From assembly GCF_039941015.1 (NCBI RefSeq), contig NZ_JBDVFI010000080.1: a stretch of 64,000 nucleotides of DNA, one strand, 5' to 3'. Each line of letters begins with the position of its first letter. The first letter of the stretch is position 1. This document shows positions 52,001 to 60,436 of the stretch, one piece after another. A program made the position numbers and the translations under genes. Origin of the DNA: Sedimentitalea sp039941015. Lineage in GTDB: Bacteria; Pseudomonadota; Alphaproteobacteria; Rhodobacterales; Rhodobacteraceae. The notes below the pieces were generated by a model, which saw only the letters and a list, made by a program, of their open reading frames with translations, was not told the origin of the DNA and did not search any database.

Positions 52001-52150
52001 TCACGCTGCGGGCGCATATTCGAAATATTCAACTTCAGCCGCTTGGGCATCTTTGGGCTGGGGTTCGGGCGCATAATAAGCATAGGCCTGCTCAAGAGCT
52101 TCAAGTGCTTCGCGCGCCTTGACGATCGGCGATTTTTTCAAGGTTTTCAT
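52001..52150 (-). CDS. 49-residue small protein
   Basis: ATG 52150 to TGA 52001 encodes MKTLKKSPIVKAREALEALE and continues with a tyrosine-, alanine- and acidic-rich tail ending YFEYAPAA. A ribosome site GGAG lies 7 bases before the ATG. The regular codon usage and the ribosome site suggest a real gene. I recall similar 45-50-residue proteins in other roseobacters but cannot verify that here. Function unknown. Confidence 0.6.
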   Translation of the reverse strand: MKTLKKSPIVKAREALEALEQAYAYYAPEPQPKDAQAAEVEYFEYAPAA

Positions 52151-52270
52151 GGATTTCTCCGAGGGTTGTTATCCCTCCCTGACCGCTATTTAGTACCGTC
52201 AAACAGGATTTGCATCCCATGTTTTGACAATGCAGCCATGCGTGACCCTAGGTCACAAATATTAACTGGG

Positions 52271-52987
52271 TCACGGCAGCATCAAATGACCCGCCAAACC
52301 AAGCGCGAAACCGGCAACGGCCCCCAATGGCGGAGCCCAGTGCCGTTCAAGTGGCACCTGTGGCGCGACGTCCTCAAACAACAAGTAAAGGATACCGCCA
52401 CTGGCGAACATCATCACTGCCCCCAACAAGGCAGGATTATCTACCAAATATGTACGCCCCACGTGGGCTGCCAATGGACCTATGGGCACCATCAAAACGA
52501 AAAGAAACAAGAGTTTGCCACGTGACGCGCCGCCACTCTGCGCCATCTCGCGAAAGGCGTTGAACCCTTCCGGCAGGTTCTGCAGCGCGATCAGCACCGC
52601 CATCAGAATCGCCAGAGCCAGATTGTCCGCCAGCAATGCCCCAAGCGCCATCGCCTCGGGCACGTAGTCCAGCATCATTGCCAGAAACTGCGCCGCGTGC
52701 CCGCCCTTAGCGGCAAGTGCACGGTCGACACAAAAGAAGACGACCCCACCAAGCGCAAACCAGAACAGCGCCGGAACTGTTGTCAACCGCTCGCTGCCTT
52801 CGGGCACCAGCACCAGCGCAACAGCCGACAGCAAAGCGCCGCCGCCAAAGGCGACGACGGTATGGCGAAATTCTTCCTGCAGCCAGCCGGGTAGCAATCG
52901 ATCATAGGTCGACAACGCCGCACCAATGGGGATCGAAGCACCAGCCAAAGTGGCCAGCGCGATAGCGATGTAGAATTCGTCCATCAT
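52271..52987 (-). CDS. ZIP-family divalent metal transporter
   Basis: A 238-residue polytopic membrane protein with about eight helices. The ZIP-type metal-binding helices are visible: MLDYVPEAMALGALLADN near residue 103 and ALQNLPEGFNAFREM near 133 (the N-x-P-E-G motif); the preceding DRALAAKGGHAAQF may form a metal-binding loop. It could import zinc, iron or manganese; no Zur box was recognised. ATG 52987 is used; GTG and TTG codons upstream are less likely. Confidence 0.78.
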   Translation of the reverse strand: MMDEFYIAIALATLAGASIPIGAALSTYDRLLPGWLQEEFRHTVVAFGGGALLSAVALVLVPEGSERLTTVPALFWFALGGVVFFCVDRALAAKGGHAAQFLAMMLDYVPEAMALGALLADNLALAILMAVLIALQNLPEGFNAFREMAQSGGASRGKLLFLFVLMVPIGPLAAHVGRTYLVDNPALLGAVMMFASGGILYLLFEDVAPQVPLERHWAPPLGAVAGFALGLAGHLMLP

Positions 52988-53011
52988 CAACACCACGGTC
53001 TTGCCGCAGCT

Positions 53012-53791
53012 TTAAACGGTGCGTTCCACCATCATGTGCTTGATCTCGGCAATGGCCTTGGCCGGGTTCAGTCCCTTTGGACAGGTCTTGGCGCAGTTCA
53101 TGATCGTGTGGCACCGGTAGAGCTTGTACGGATCTTCCAATTCGTCCAGCCGCTCGCCTGTCGCCTCGTCACGGCTATCAATGATCCACCGATAGGCGTG
53201 CAGCAGCGCGGCGGGTCCGAGGTAGCGGTCGCCATTCCACCAGTAGGACGGGCAGGATGTCGAACACGACGCGCACATCACGCATTCATAAAGTCCGTCC
53301 AACTTCTTGCGGTCTTCGATCGACTGCTTCCACTCTTTTGCAGGACGGTTGGTCTTGGTTTCGAGCCACGGCATGATGCTCGCATGCTGAGCATAGAAGT
53401 GCGTCAGATCCGGGATCAAATCCCTGACCACCGGCATGTGCGGCAGCGGATAAATTTTGACATCACCTTTGATTTCATCCAGCCCGTAGATACAGGCCAG
53501 CGTGTTGATCCCATCGATGTTCATCGCGCAGGAGCCACAAATTCCCTCGCGGCAGGAGCGTCGGAAAGTAAGCGTCGGATCGATCTCGTTCTTGATCTTG
53601 ATCAGCGCGTCCAGAACCATCGGCCCGCATTTGTCCATGTCAAGAAAATACGTGTCCACGCGCGGGTTCTGCCCATCATCCGGGGTCCAGCGATAGATCT
53701 GGAACTTGCGGACGTTCGTTGCACCTTCGGGCTTTGGCCAGGTCTTGCCAGTCGTTATGCGGCTGTTCTTGGGGAGCGTCAGTTGGACCAT
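53012..53791 (-). CDS. sdhB: Succinate dehydrogenase iron-sulfur subunit
   Basis: Electron-transfer subunit of complex II, 259 residues. The N-terminal [2Fe-2S] domain has RRSCREGICGSCAMNIDG near residue 79 and TLACIYG; the C-terminal ferredoxin domain binds [4Fe-4S] and [3Fe-4S] through CVMCASCSTSCPSYWWN near residue 168 and CHTIMNCAKTCPKGLNP near 228. It is the last gene of the sdh operon, separated from sdhA by the sulfotransferase and methyltransferase genes. Confidence 0.96.
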   Translation of the reverse strand: MVQLTLPKNSRITTGKTWPKPEGATNVRKFQIYRWTPDDGQNPRVDTYFLDMDKCGPMVLDALIKIKNEIDPTLTFRRSCREGICGSCAMNIDGINTLACIYGLDEIKGDVKIYPLPHMPVVRDLIPDLTHFYAQHASIMPWLETKTNRPAKEWKQSIEDRKKLDGLYECVMCASCSTSCPSYWWNGDRYLGPAALLHAYRWIIDSRDEATGERLDELEDPYKLYRCHTIMNCAKTCPKGLNPAKAIAEIKHMMVERTV

Positions 53792-53864
53792 TGCAAATAC
53801 CTCACTGGGCGGAAAGTTGGGTGTGGCGGTTTGGACCACATGTGTTTCGGATCGAGACGGCGCA

Positions 53865-54578
53865 TCAGTTTCGGGCCTCCCATCGCGTGAAAAGAGCGTC
53901 AAACAGGCGGGGTCGCACCCCACCTTTGCCATCACCGGTGGTGCGCAGAATATCACGCAACTCCAGCCCGGCGCGGGCCAGTTCAGCGACCACGTGGCTC
54001 GGTGGCGCGATGTCATCAAAGCGATGCGTGATGGAAAGTTCGACGATCACAAAGTCGCAGCGCAGAAGCGTCTCGGCCGCCCCCTGCAAGACTTCAAGTT
54101 CAAAGCCTTCGGTGTCGATCTTGAGGCCAACGCGTCCAGGATACCCTTCCATGATCTGATCAAGCGGAACCACTGGTACTTTGCGCAGGTCATATCCCTT
54201 TACCGCGCTGGCCATCGGCCCCGCAATCGGTTTGAACCCTGCCATCGCCGGGTTTTCCCCGCGCTTCATTGTCGGGGTGCGCAGCTCCATCTCGCCTTCG
54301 GTTGCTCCAACGGCGCAGGCGTGAAAATCGAAATTCTCCGGCGCGCCATTTGCAATCGTCTCAGCTTCGGATTCCGCACGAGGATCGATCAACACGAACT
54401 TTCGGTCGGGAAAGGCCCGATACAATTGCGGTGTGCCTGTATGCACACCGACGTCCACGATCACGTCGGTTTGCGGCCCAAAACTGCGCAGGTAGTCGTG
54501 ATGACCCTTGTTGGGAACGGCCACCAGCCCACGTTGACGCAACGCCCGCCGGAACATATGATCGCTGATCGGGGTCAC
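53865..54578 (-). CDS. FkbM-family methyltransferase
   Basis: A 237-residue SAM-dependent methyltransferase of the FkbM type. The SAM loop is VIVDVGVHTGTPQLYRAFPDRKFVLIDP near residue 40, and KIDTEGFELEVLQGAAETL near 150 is the FkbM signature. Such enzymes methylate sugars or polysaccharides. It overlaps the sulfotransferase-like gene by 4 bases and ends 73 bases before sdhB, so it sits inside the sdh operon. Confidence 0.88.
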   Translation of the reverse strand: MTPISDHMFRRALRQRGLVAVPNKGHHDYLRSFGPQTDVIVDVGVHTGTPQLYRAFPDRKFVLIDPRAESEAETIANGAPENFDFHACAVGATEGEMELRTPTMKRGENPAMAGFKPIAGPMASAVKGYDLRKVPVVPLDQIMEGYPGRVGLKIDTEGFELEVLQGAAETLLRCDFVIVELSITHRFDDIAPPSHVVAELARAGLELRDILRTTGDGKGGVRPRLFDALFTRWEARN

Positions 54579-55393
54579 GAAACGAACAGCCTCTGGTTCC
54601 CGGCAATCAATTCGCCAATCGCCCGGCGCGCGGGCCTCTCAAGCCCAAGCTGGTTGACCAGCCGCTGAAACTCCAGCCCGCCCGCATTGATGCGCGTCTT
54701 GCTGCGCCCACGCACGGGATGCAGCGCGGCAATCTCGGCCTCGCTCACTCCTGCATATCGCAAGAGCTGTTGGCCCGGACGCGCCTCGTCCGGTTCGTCC
54801 TCGACGCGAAACAGCGTTGATCGAGCGGCGCCAACCAATTTGGCCAACCGCCGCTCTGTCTGCGCCCAGCTTCCACAAGCCTCGGTTTTGGACAGAAAAT
54901 CAACGAGTGTCCCGGAATAGCGGTCAGAACGGATCGCCTGAGCATGCACGCTGCGTTTCCACTGCGGCAGATCACGGGTGTAGACGACATACTCCGGCAC
55001 CAGCGGAGCGAAGACTCGGTTAAGAACCTCAACAATGCGCTCAAGCCGGGGGTAAAGCGTGACAGTGCCGCTGTTTCCAAGCATCGCGCCAAGCAGGTTC
55101 TCATGGCTGATCAGGACCGTTTCCGCCCCTTGTTCCAGAATCGCATCGCGGACAAGGCCCGCACACTCGCGCAGGCGCAAAAGGCGTTCATCTGTGGGCC
55201 GCAGGCTGAACCGCATCGCGGCGTTGCCCAGATCACGGGTCGCCGATCCCTTGGCAGGGGTCAGGGCCAAAACATGAGCCGCCAGCGCGTCGCGGTTGCG
55301 ACCAAGGAAATGGTGCAACGACGTCGAGCCGGTTTTCTGAACACCACAATGGATGATCAGGCGCTTGGCCGTGGTATCTGGTTCTCTGTCCAA
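54575..55393 (-). CDS. Sulfotransferase-like protein
   Basis: A 272-residue protein with the PAPS-type P-loop motif LIIHCGVQKTGSTSLHHFLGRNRD near residues 12-35, followed by VLISHENLL near 93 and VYTRDLPQWKRSVHAQ near 137 (the 3-prime-phosphate-binding region). It would transfer sulfate from PAPS to a sugar or other acceptor. It begins 15 bases after sdhA and overlaps the FkbM gene. With the methyltransferase it looks like a polysaccharide-modifying pair inserted into sdh. Confidence 0.72.
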   Translation of the reverse strand: MDREPDTTAKRLIIHCGVQKTGSTSLHHFLGRNRDALAAHVLALTPAKGSATRDLGNAAMRFSLRPTDERLLRLRECAGLVRDAILEQGAETVLISHENLLGAMLGNSGTVTLYPRLERIVEVLNRVFAPLVPEYVVYTRDLPQWKRSVHAQAIRSDRYSGTLVDFLSKTEACGSWAQTERRLAKLVGAARSTLFRVEDEPDEARPGQQLLRYAGVSEAEIAALHPVRGRSKTRINAGGLEFQRLVNQLGLERPARRAIGELIAGNQRLFVS

Positions 55394-55408
55394 AGCCCTT
55401 TGTCCGCC

Positions 55409-57217
55409 TTAGAACGTCCGGGCCTTGGGCGCGATCTTCTTGAGGCTGATGCCACCCTCTGCCTCGGTGGACAGCGGATCGACCACCACGGGCCGATGGG
55501 TCAGGCTCACGTCCCGTCCGTTTACCCGGCTGATTGTGTGAACACGCCAATCTTCGTCGTTGCGATCCGGGAAATCTTCGTGCGCATGGGCACCCCGGCT
55601 TTCATGACGCGCCTCGGCTCCGGTGATCGTCGCCAGAGCGTTTGGCATCAGGTTGGTCAGTTCCAGCGTCTCCATCAGGTCGCTGTTCCAGATCAGACTA
55701 CGGTCAGTGACCTTGATGTCGGACATCTTGGCGGCAATATCGTCCATCCGCTTGACGCCTTCGGCAAGTGTCTTGGATGTCCGGAACACGGCGGCATCGG
55801 CCTGCATGCACTTTTGCATCTCAAGGCGCAGATCGGCAGTCGGCACCGCACCTTGCGCATTGCGCAGCGTATCAAACCGGTTAAACGCAGCATCGACAGA
55901 GGCTTGGTTCAACGGGGCGTTGGCCTTGGACGGATCGACAACCTTGCCGGCCCGGATCGCGGCGGCACGACCAAACACGACAAGGTCGATCAGCGAGTTC
56001 GACCCCAGACGGTTGGCACCATGGACCGAAGCGCAACCAGCTTCGCCAACGGCCATAAGGCCCGGCACAATCGCGTTCTGGTCTTCGGCGGTCGGGTTCA
56101 GCACTTCGCCCCAATAGTTCGTTGGGATACCGCCCATATTGTAATGCACGGTCGGGATCACCGGGATCGGCTCCTTGGTCACATCGACCCCTGCAAAAAT
56201 CTTGGCGCTTTCCGAGATACCGGGCAATCGCTCGGCCAATGCTTCTGGTGGCAGGTGCGACAGGTTCAGGTGGATATGATCACCTTCGGCGCCGACGCCA
56301 CGTCCTTCGCGAATTTCCATGGTCATCGACCGGCTGACATAGTCTCGCGGCGCGAGGTCCTTGTACTGGGGCGCATAACGCTCCATGAACCGCTCGCCTT
56401 CCGAGTTCGTCAGGTATCCACCTTCGCCCCGTGCCCCTTCGGTGATCAGACAGCCAGAGCCGTAGATACCAGTCGGGTGAAACTGAACAAATTCCATGTC
56501 CTGCATGGGCAGCCCGGCCCGTGCGACCATGCCGCCACCATCGCCAGTACAGGTATGTGCCGATGTGGCCGAGAAATAGGCACGTCCATAGCCGCCGGTG
56601 GCCAGCACCACGGTCTTGGCGCTGAACACATGCATGGTGCCGTCGTCCAGCTTCCAGCAGACAACACCCTGACACACGCCATCGTCGGACATGATCAGGT
56701 CAATCGCGAAGTACTCGACGTAGAATTCGGCGTTGTTCTTCAGGCTTTGACCATAGAGTGTGTGCAGGATTGCGTGCCCGGTCCGGTCGGCGGCGGCACA
56801 GGTGCGTTGCACCGGCGGGCCTTCACCAAACTCGGTGGTATGGCCACCAAAGGGACGCTGATAAATCTTGCCTTCTTCGGTCCGACTGAACGGAACGCCA
56901 TAGTGTTCCAGCTCATAAACCGCCTTGGGCGCTTCGCGTGCGAGATACTCCATCGCGTCCGTATCGCCGAGCCAGTCCGAACCTTTGACCGTGTCATACA
57001 TATGCCACTGCCAGTTGTCGGGGCCCATGTTGGACAGGGACGCGGCGATGCCACCCTGCGCGGCGACCGTATGTGAGCGGGTTGGAAAGACCTTGGTCAC
57101 ACAGGCTGTGCGCAGTCCCTGCTCTGCCATGCCGAGAGTCGCGCGAAGGCCCGCGCCCCCTGCTCCGACGACCACGACGTCATATTCATGCGTCTCGTAT
57201 TCGTATGTTGCAGTCAT
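55409..57217 (-). CDS. sdhA: Succinate dehydrogenase flavoprotein subunit
   Basis: Catalytic subunit of complex II, oxidising succinate to fumarate. 602 residues; FAD-binding VVVVGAGGAGLRATLGMAEQG near residue 13, covalent-flavin segment PTRSHTVAAQGG with the His that links FAD near 50, active-site GEGGYLTNSEGERFMERYAP near 265 and HGANRLGSNSLIDLVVFGR near 401. The start ATG 57217 gives MTATYEYETHEYDVVVVG. It lies 22 bases after sdhD. Confidence 0.97.
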   Translation of the reverse strand: MTATYEYETHEYDVVVVGAGGAGLRATLGMAEQGLRTACVTKVFPTRSHTVAAQGGIAASLSNMGPDNWQWHMYDTVKGSDWLGDTDAMEYLAREAPKAVYELEHYGVPFSRTEEGKIYQRPFGGHTTEFGEGPPVQRTCAAADRTGHAILHTLYGQSLKNNAEFYVEYFAIDLIMSDDGVCQGVVCWKLDDGTMHVFSAKTVVLATGGYGRAYFSATSAHTCTGDGGGMVARAGLPMQDMEFVQFHPTGIYGSGCLITEGARGEGGYLTNSEGERFMERYAPQYKDLAPRDYVSRSMTMEIREGRGVGAEGDHIHLNLSHLPPEALAERLPGISESAKIFAGVDVTKEPIPVIPTVHYNMGGIPTNYWGEVLNPTAEDQNAIVPGLMAVGEAGCASVHGANRLGSNSLIDLVVFGRAAAIRAGKVVDPSKANAPLNQASVDAAFNRFDTLRNAQGAVPTADLRLEMQKCMQADAAVFRTSKTLAEGVKRMDDIAAKMSDIKVTDRSLIWNSDLMETLELTNLMPNALATITGAEARHESRGAHAHEDFPDRNDEDWRVHTISRVNGRDVSLTHRPVVVDPLSTEAEGGISLKKIAPKARTF

Positions 57218-57239
57218 TATCGATTTTCCTTGGCGCAGC

Positions 57240-57611
57240 TTACAGCGCGATTTTGACGAGCGCGAAAAGACCCGCAGCGATGAGAGTGTATGAGAACGCG
57301 CCAACGGCGATATAGGCCAGCTTACTCGCGGTGCCGCCCATATAGTCCTCAATCGCTTCCTGTGTTTCGCATTTGACGTGGTTGATGCCGACGATCAGCG
57401 TCAGCGCGGTCAGGATTGCTGGGAAAGGCCGTCCGAAATAGGCGATCACCTCTTCATAAGTTCCGCCCAGTCCGATGCCGAACGTGAAAATGAAAAGCGG
57501 AACAAGAACGCACAGCAGGATGGAACTGACCAACATCTGCCAGTGGTGTTCGGTGCCATGTCTGGAGGAACCAAGACCTTGGGCGCGCTTGCGATCGGTA
57601 AGATATCTCAT
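57240..57611 (-). CDS. sdhD: Succinate dehydrogenase membrane anchor SdhD
   Basis: Small hydrophobic anchor that carries quinone and heme b with SdhC. 123 residues with three membrane helices; MRYLTDRKRAQGLGSSRHGTEHHWQM is the typical alphaproteobacterial opening, and a heme-ligand candidate His is in INHVKCE. AAGGAGG lies 6 bases before ATG 57611 but touches the ATG two codons earlier, so I start at 57611. Confidence 0.93.
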   Translation of the reverse strand: MRYLTDRKRAQGLGSSRHGTEHHWQMLVSSILLCVLVPLFIFTFGIGLGGTYEEVIAYFGRPFPAILTALTLIVGINHVKCETQEAIEDYMGGTASKLAYIAVGAFSYTLIAAGLFALVKIAL

Positions 57612-57622
57612 TGCCATCCTCC

Positions 57623-58012
57623 TTAAACCACGATTGCCGTGATAATCGTCAGCACGGTCGCTCCGATGAACATGCCAAGCCCCATGCGTTCCGAAATTTC
57701 GACCTCAAGCAGATATCCGAAATCCCAGATGACATGGCGCAGACGTCCTAGCACATGATACCAGATTGCCCAGGTTGCGAGCAGCATGAGGATATCGCCC
57801 ACAAAGCTTCGCAGCAGACCATCAACCACCGCGAAGGCACTTTCCGATGTCGCAGCGGACAAGAGCCATAGCACTATAAGAAACGCGGTGCCGAGCGACG
57901 CGATCCCGGTGATGCGCACCATGATTGATGAAATTGAGGTCATCTGAGGGCGATAATACTGCCCGATCATAAAGGGCGAGAGCGGGCGATTGCCCCGATT
58001 GACGTCAGCCAT
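57623..58012 (-). CDS. sdhC: Succinate dehydrogenase cytochrome b556 subunit SdhC
   Basis: First gene of the sdh operon, 129 residues with three membrane helices. RPLSPFMIGQYYRPQMTSISSIMVRITGIASL (residues 9-40) is the SdhC quinone-site segment, and the heme ligand His lies in YHVLGRLRHVIWD near 85. AAGGA precedes ATG 58012. The 200-base upstream region holds a strong paired palindrome. Confidence 0.94.
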   Translation of the reverse strand: MADVNRGNRPLSPFMIGQYYRPQMTSISSIMVRITGIASLGTAFLIVLWLLSAATSESAFAVVDGLLRSFVGDILMLLATWAIWYHVLGRLRHVIWDFGYLLEVEISERMGLGMFIGATVLTIITAIVV

Positions 58013-58127
58013 GGCGGGTCCTTTGCAGATGCTTTTGCTTGTTTTTAAACCTTTTTGGCCCGCTGTCACCCGTGCTCGGCAAATTTAGGCGCGGTTTTTT
58101 GGCGCGGCTTTCCAGTTTAACGCTAAC

Positions 58128-58160
58128 TTGTGATCACAGTGCGCCAAGCTGTGATCACAA
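58128..58160. promoter_or_regulatory. Paired TGTGATCACA operators upstream of sdhC
   Basis: TTGTGATCACAG and CTGTGATCACAA, each a perfect palindrome of 10 bases, lie 21 bp apart centre to centre (two helical turns) and together form a larger inverted repeat. They are 116-148 bases upstream of the sdhC ATG. A dimeric or tetrameric repressor or activator is expected; the identity is unknown. Confidence 0.7.
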
Positions 58161-58211
58161 CCTAACTATCCTGTACAGACAGACGATTTTACCGACATGG
58201 CTGAGTCGCTC

Positions 58212-58910
58212 CTATTGTTTCTGGGATACTTCGGCAGGTTTCCCGCCTATCCGGGCCGACTGCCGCGTAACTTCGCGCAGCAGTTTCTTGCGAATGCGGT
58301 CCGGGTATTCTTCAAAGCTGGACGCCGTGATCACAAACGCCCCCTCGCCGACAATGACATTCTCGTAGAAATACGCTGTCAGGTCCGGTTCCGATGCTTC
58401 GATCGCGATGGCATTGACGGTGACCTCGGCGCGTTTCAGCGCGTTATGCATGTCAGTCGGCGGCTTGCCTTCGTTTGATTGCCCGTCGCCGGAGACATCA
58501 ATCAGATGTCGTTTACAGTGTTGAACCTGACCAAAAGCAGGAAGCATGAATTCCAGCGCGTCGCCAATCGCCGTCGAGTAGTTTCTCCAGACACGCGGGT
58601 CGTTTGCAACCCAATCTGCAAATGCATCCAGCGTGTCAAAGCTGTTCACACCGGTCCAGGGTATGGTGATCTGCTGTCGGCTTGACCCGGTCCATTGGAC
58701 CAGCATCACTTGTGCCTGAGCGCGGACAAGCGCCTCGGAGATGACACCATCGCGCAATGCATGGGCAAGCCCATCCATCTGCAGACGATACTCCTCATCA
58801 TCGACGGATCCAGAGACGTCTACCGCCAGAACCAGCGCCAGATCGCAGGAAAGCGCCCGACCTGCGGCAAACACGAAGAGAAACAGAGAAACACGGAGAA
58901 TGCCAAACAT
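58212..58910 (-). CDS. DUF1194 exported protein (von Willebrand factor A-like)
   Basis: A 232-residue protein with a signal peptide (MFGILRVSLFLFVFAAGRALS) and a vWA-like domain: LALVLAVDVSGSVDDEEYRLQMDG near residue 24 carries the metal-site DxSxS motif. VSGDGQSNEG near 140 is a further family segment. Alphaproteobacterial DUF1194 proteins are of unknown role. The 267-base region upstream of it (58917-59183) holds no recognisable gene. Confidence 0.85.
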   Translation of the reverse strand: MFGILRVSLFLFVFAAGRALSCDLALVLAVDVSGSVDDEEYRLQMDGLAHALRDGVISEALVRAQAQVMLVQWTGSSRQQITIPWTGVNSFDTLDAFADWVANDPRVWRNYSTAIGDALEFMLPAFGQVQHCKRHLIDVSGDGQSNEGKPPTDMHNALKRAEVTVNAIAIEASEPDLTAYFYENVIVGEGAFVITASSFEEYPDRIRKKLLREVTRQSARIGGKPAEVSQKQ

Positions 58911-58916
58911 CGTCAA

Positions 58917-59183
58917 AATCGTACGACATTTTGGAGCGCAAGCATATCTGTCAAAACCGGCGATACCCGAACCAGATCCGGCCCACGGGGTACGTCACGG
59001 TTGTGGCAAAACTCTATCGCGCCAAAGGCCACCCGAAACTGCAACGATCAGGACAGTGGCAGACAGAACAACCCCGCCCTACGATCCGGAAAGACCGTCA
59101 GCCGTGCACAATCCGTGAAGCAGGATGTCTCCCACAAATCAAACTGCGACAGACATCGCGCCCCGCATACAGATTTGCGCCGA
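58917..59183. other. Intergenic region with no recognised feature
   Basis: 267 bases between the DUF1194 gene and mch. Frames on the plus strand are open but have no coding-like composition or similarity. No terminator, repeat or RNA was recognised. Confidence 0.5.
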
Positions 59184-60218
59184 TCAGATCGGGATCAATG
59201 CCCAGTAATCAAGATCGAGAAGCACTTCGGGACGGTACTTGCCATCCTCACCGCGCAAAACAAATGGCGCGTGTCCTTTGGTCGCGACAAGGCGAAGGCG
59301 GATTGCACCAACACTAGGCGAGGCTGTCTCGGCCTTTTCGAGAACTTCTGACCAGGCATAGACCGTATCACCGGACAGGCACGGGTTGGCGTGAGCTCCG
59401 GCATTCAGCCCGACCAACATCTGCGCGTTGGCCAGCCCGTTGAACGAAAGCGCCCGCGCCATCGAGATTACGTGGCCACCATAGATCAGGCGACTGCCAT
59501 CAGGGCGGGCGTTGACATCAAAATGCACCTTGGCCGTATTCTGCCAAAGCCGCGTCGCCATCATGTGCTCGGCCTCTTCGATGGTCACACCATCGACATG
59601 GTCGATCTGTTCACCAACCTCGTAATCGCCCCAACGGTGAGGCTCTCCGGCCAGCGCAAAATCGTAATCTGTGAAATCGAGACCTTTCGGTACCACCAGA
59701 TCGGTCGGCGCGACCACCTTCGCGAGATCTGGCACGATGGGTGCAGGCGCAGGCGCATCCACATCGCGTTTGCGCACCATCACCCAACGAACATATTCCA
59801 GCACAGTCTCGTCATGCTGGTTCATTCCGGTTGTGCGGACATAAACAACGCCGGTCTTGCCATTGCTGTTCTGCTTGACCCCGATCACCTCTGAAACAGA
59901 CCGCAGCGTGTCACCGGGCCAGACCGGGCGCAGCCAGCGACCCTCGGCATAACCCAGATTGGCCACCGCATTCAGTGACACATCCGGCACGGTCTTGCCG
60001 AATACCACGTGAAACGCGACCAGATCATCCAACGGGCTGAATGGCAGACCGCAGCCCTGCGCGAATTGGTCAGATGAATGCAGCGCATGACGCGCCGGAT
60101 AGAGCATATGATAGAGGGCGCGTTCCCCCATCTTGACCGTGCGCGGCACGGGATGGTTCAGCACATCACCGACAACATAGTCTTCAAAGAACCGGCCGGA
60201 ATTGGTCTTGGTCGCCAT
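59184..60218 (-). CDS. mch: Mesaconyl-CoA hydratase
   Basis: Hydrates mesaconyl-C1-CoA to beta-methylmalyl-CoA in the ethylmalonyl-CoA pathway. 344 residues made of two MaoC/hot-dog domains. Near the start TNSGRFFEDYVVGDVLNHPVPRTVKMGERALYHMLYPARHALHSSDQFAQGCGL is diagnostic, and in the second domain GDYEVGEQIDHVDGVTIEEAEHMMATRLWQNTAKVHFD. Length equals the Rhodobacter enzyme. It is the last gene of the mcl2-nnrU-DUF1737-mch operon. A DUF1737 gene ends directly at its start codon. Confidence 0.95.
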   Translation of the reverse strand: MATKTNSGRFFEDYVVGDVLNHPVPRTVKMGERALYHMLYPARHALHSSDQFAQGCGLPFSPLDDLVAFHVVFGKTVPDVSLNAVANLGYAEGRWLRPVWPGDTLRSVSEVIGVKQNSNGKTGVVYVRTTGMNQHDETVLEYVRWVMVRKRDVDAPAPAPIVPDLAKVVAPTDLVVPKGLDFTDYDFALAGEPHRWGDYEVGEQIDHVDGVTIEEAEHMMATRLWQNTAKVHFDVNARPDGSRLIYGGHVISMARALSFNGLANAQMLVGLNAGAHANPCLSGDTVYAWSEVLEKAETASPSVGAIRLRLVATKGHAPFVLRGEDGKYRPEVLLDLDYWALIPI

Positions 60219-60425
60219 CTATTGTTCTCCCAATTTCATGTCGGGGGTGTAATCTGCGCTGACTTCCTTGATCACCGCCTGCCCGCACCGCATGGTCCCT
60301 GTCGCCGCATCAAATGTTTGCGTCGGTGATCCGTACAGCGACCAACCTTTTGCCAGCGCCGCGCTGACCTTGTGGCAAAAGGCAGACGTATCCTCTTCCG
60401 AGAGGAACCGGTAAATCGTGCTCAT
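60219..60425 (-). CDS. DUF1737 small protein
   Basis: A 68-residue protein, MSTIYRFLSEEDTSAFCHKVSAALAKGWSLYGSPTQTFDAATGTMRCGQAVIKEV. DUF1737 proteins are usually 50-70 residues and cytoplasmic; the pattern L...G..LYGSP.V is characteristic. Its stop directly abuts the mch ATG, which suggests translation coupling. Function unknown. Confidence 0.8.
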   Translation of the reverse strand: MSTIYRFLSEEDTSAFCHKVSAALAKGWSLYGSPTQTFDAATGTMRCGQAVIKEVSADYTPDMKLGEQ

Positions 60426-60436
60426 GTCTAAAGTCC

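Noticed and set aside
52242..52256. GTGACC-CTA-GGTCAC palindrome downstream of the ZIP gene
   Set aside because: Lies between a stop codon and a small gene without T run or promoter context; probably chance.
54944..57076. 710-codon plus-strand open frame across sdhA and the sulfotransferase gene
   Set aside because: It is antisense to well-recognised genes and its product has no family pattern. Long antisense frames are common in GC-rich coding DNA.
58917..59183. Plus-strand open frames between the DUF1194 gene and mch
   Set aside because: Composition is not coding-like, no ribosome site is present and no family is recognisable.
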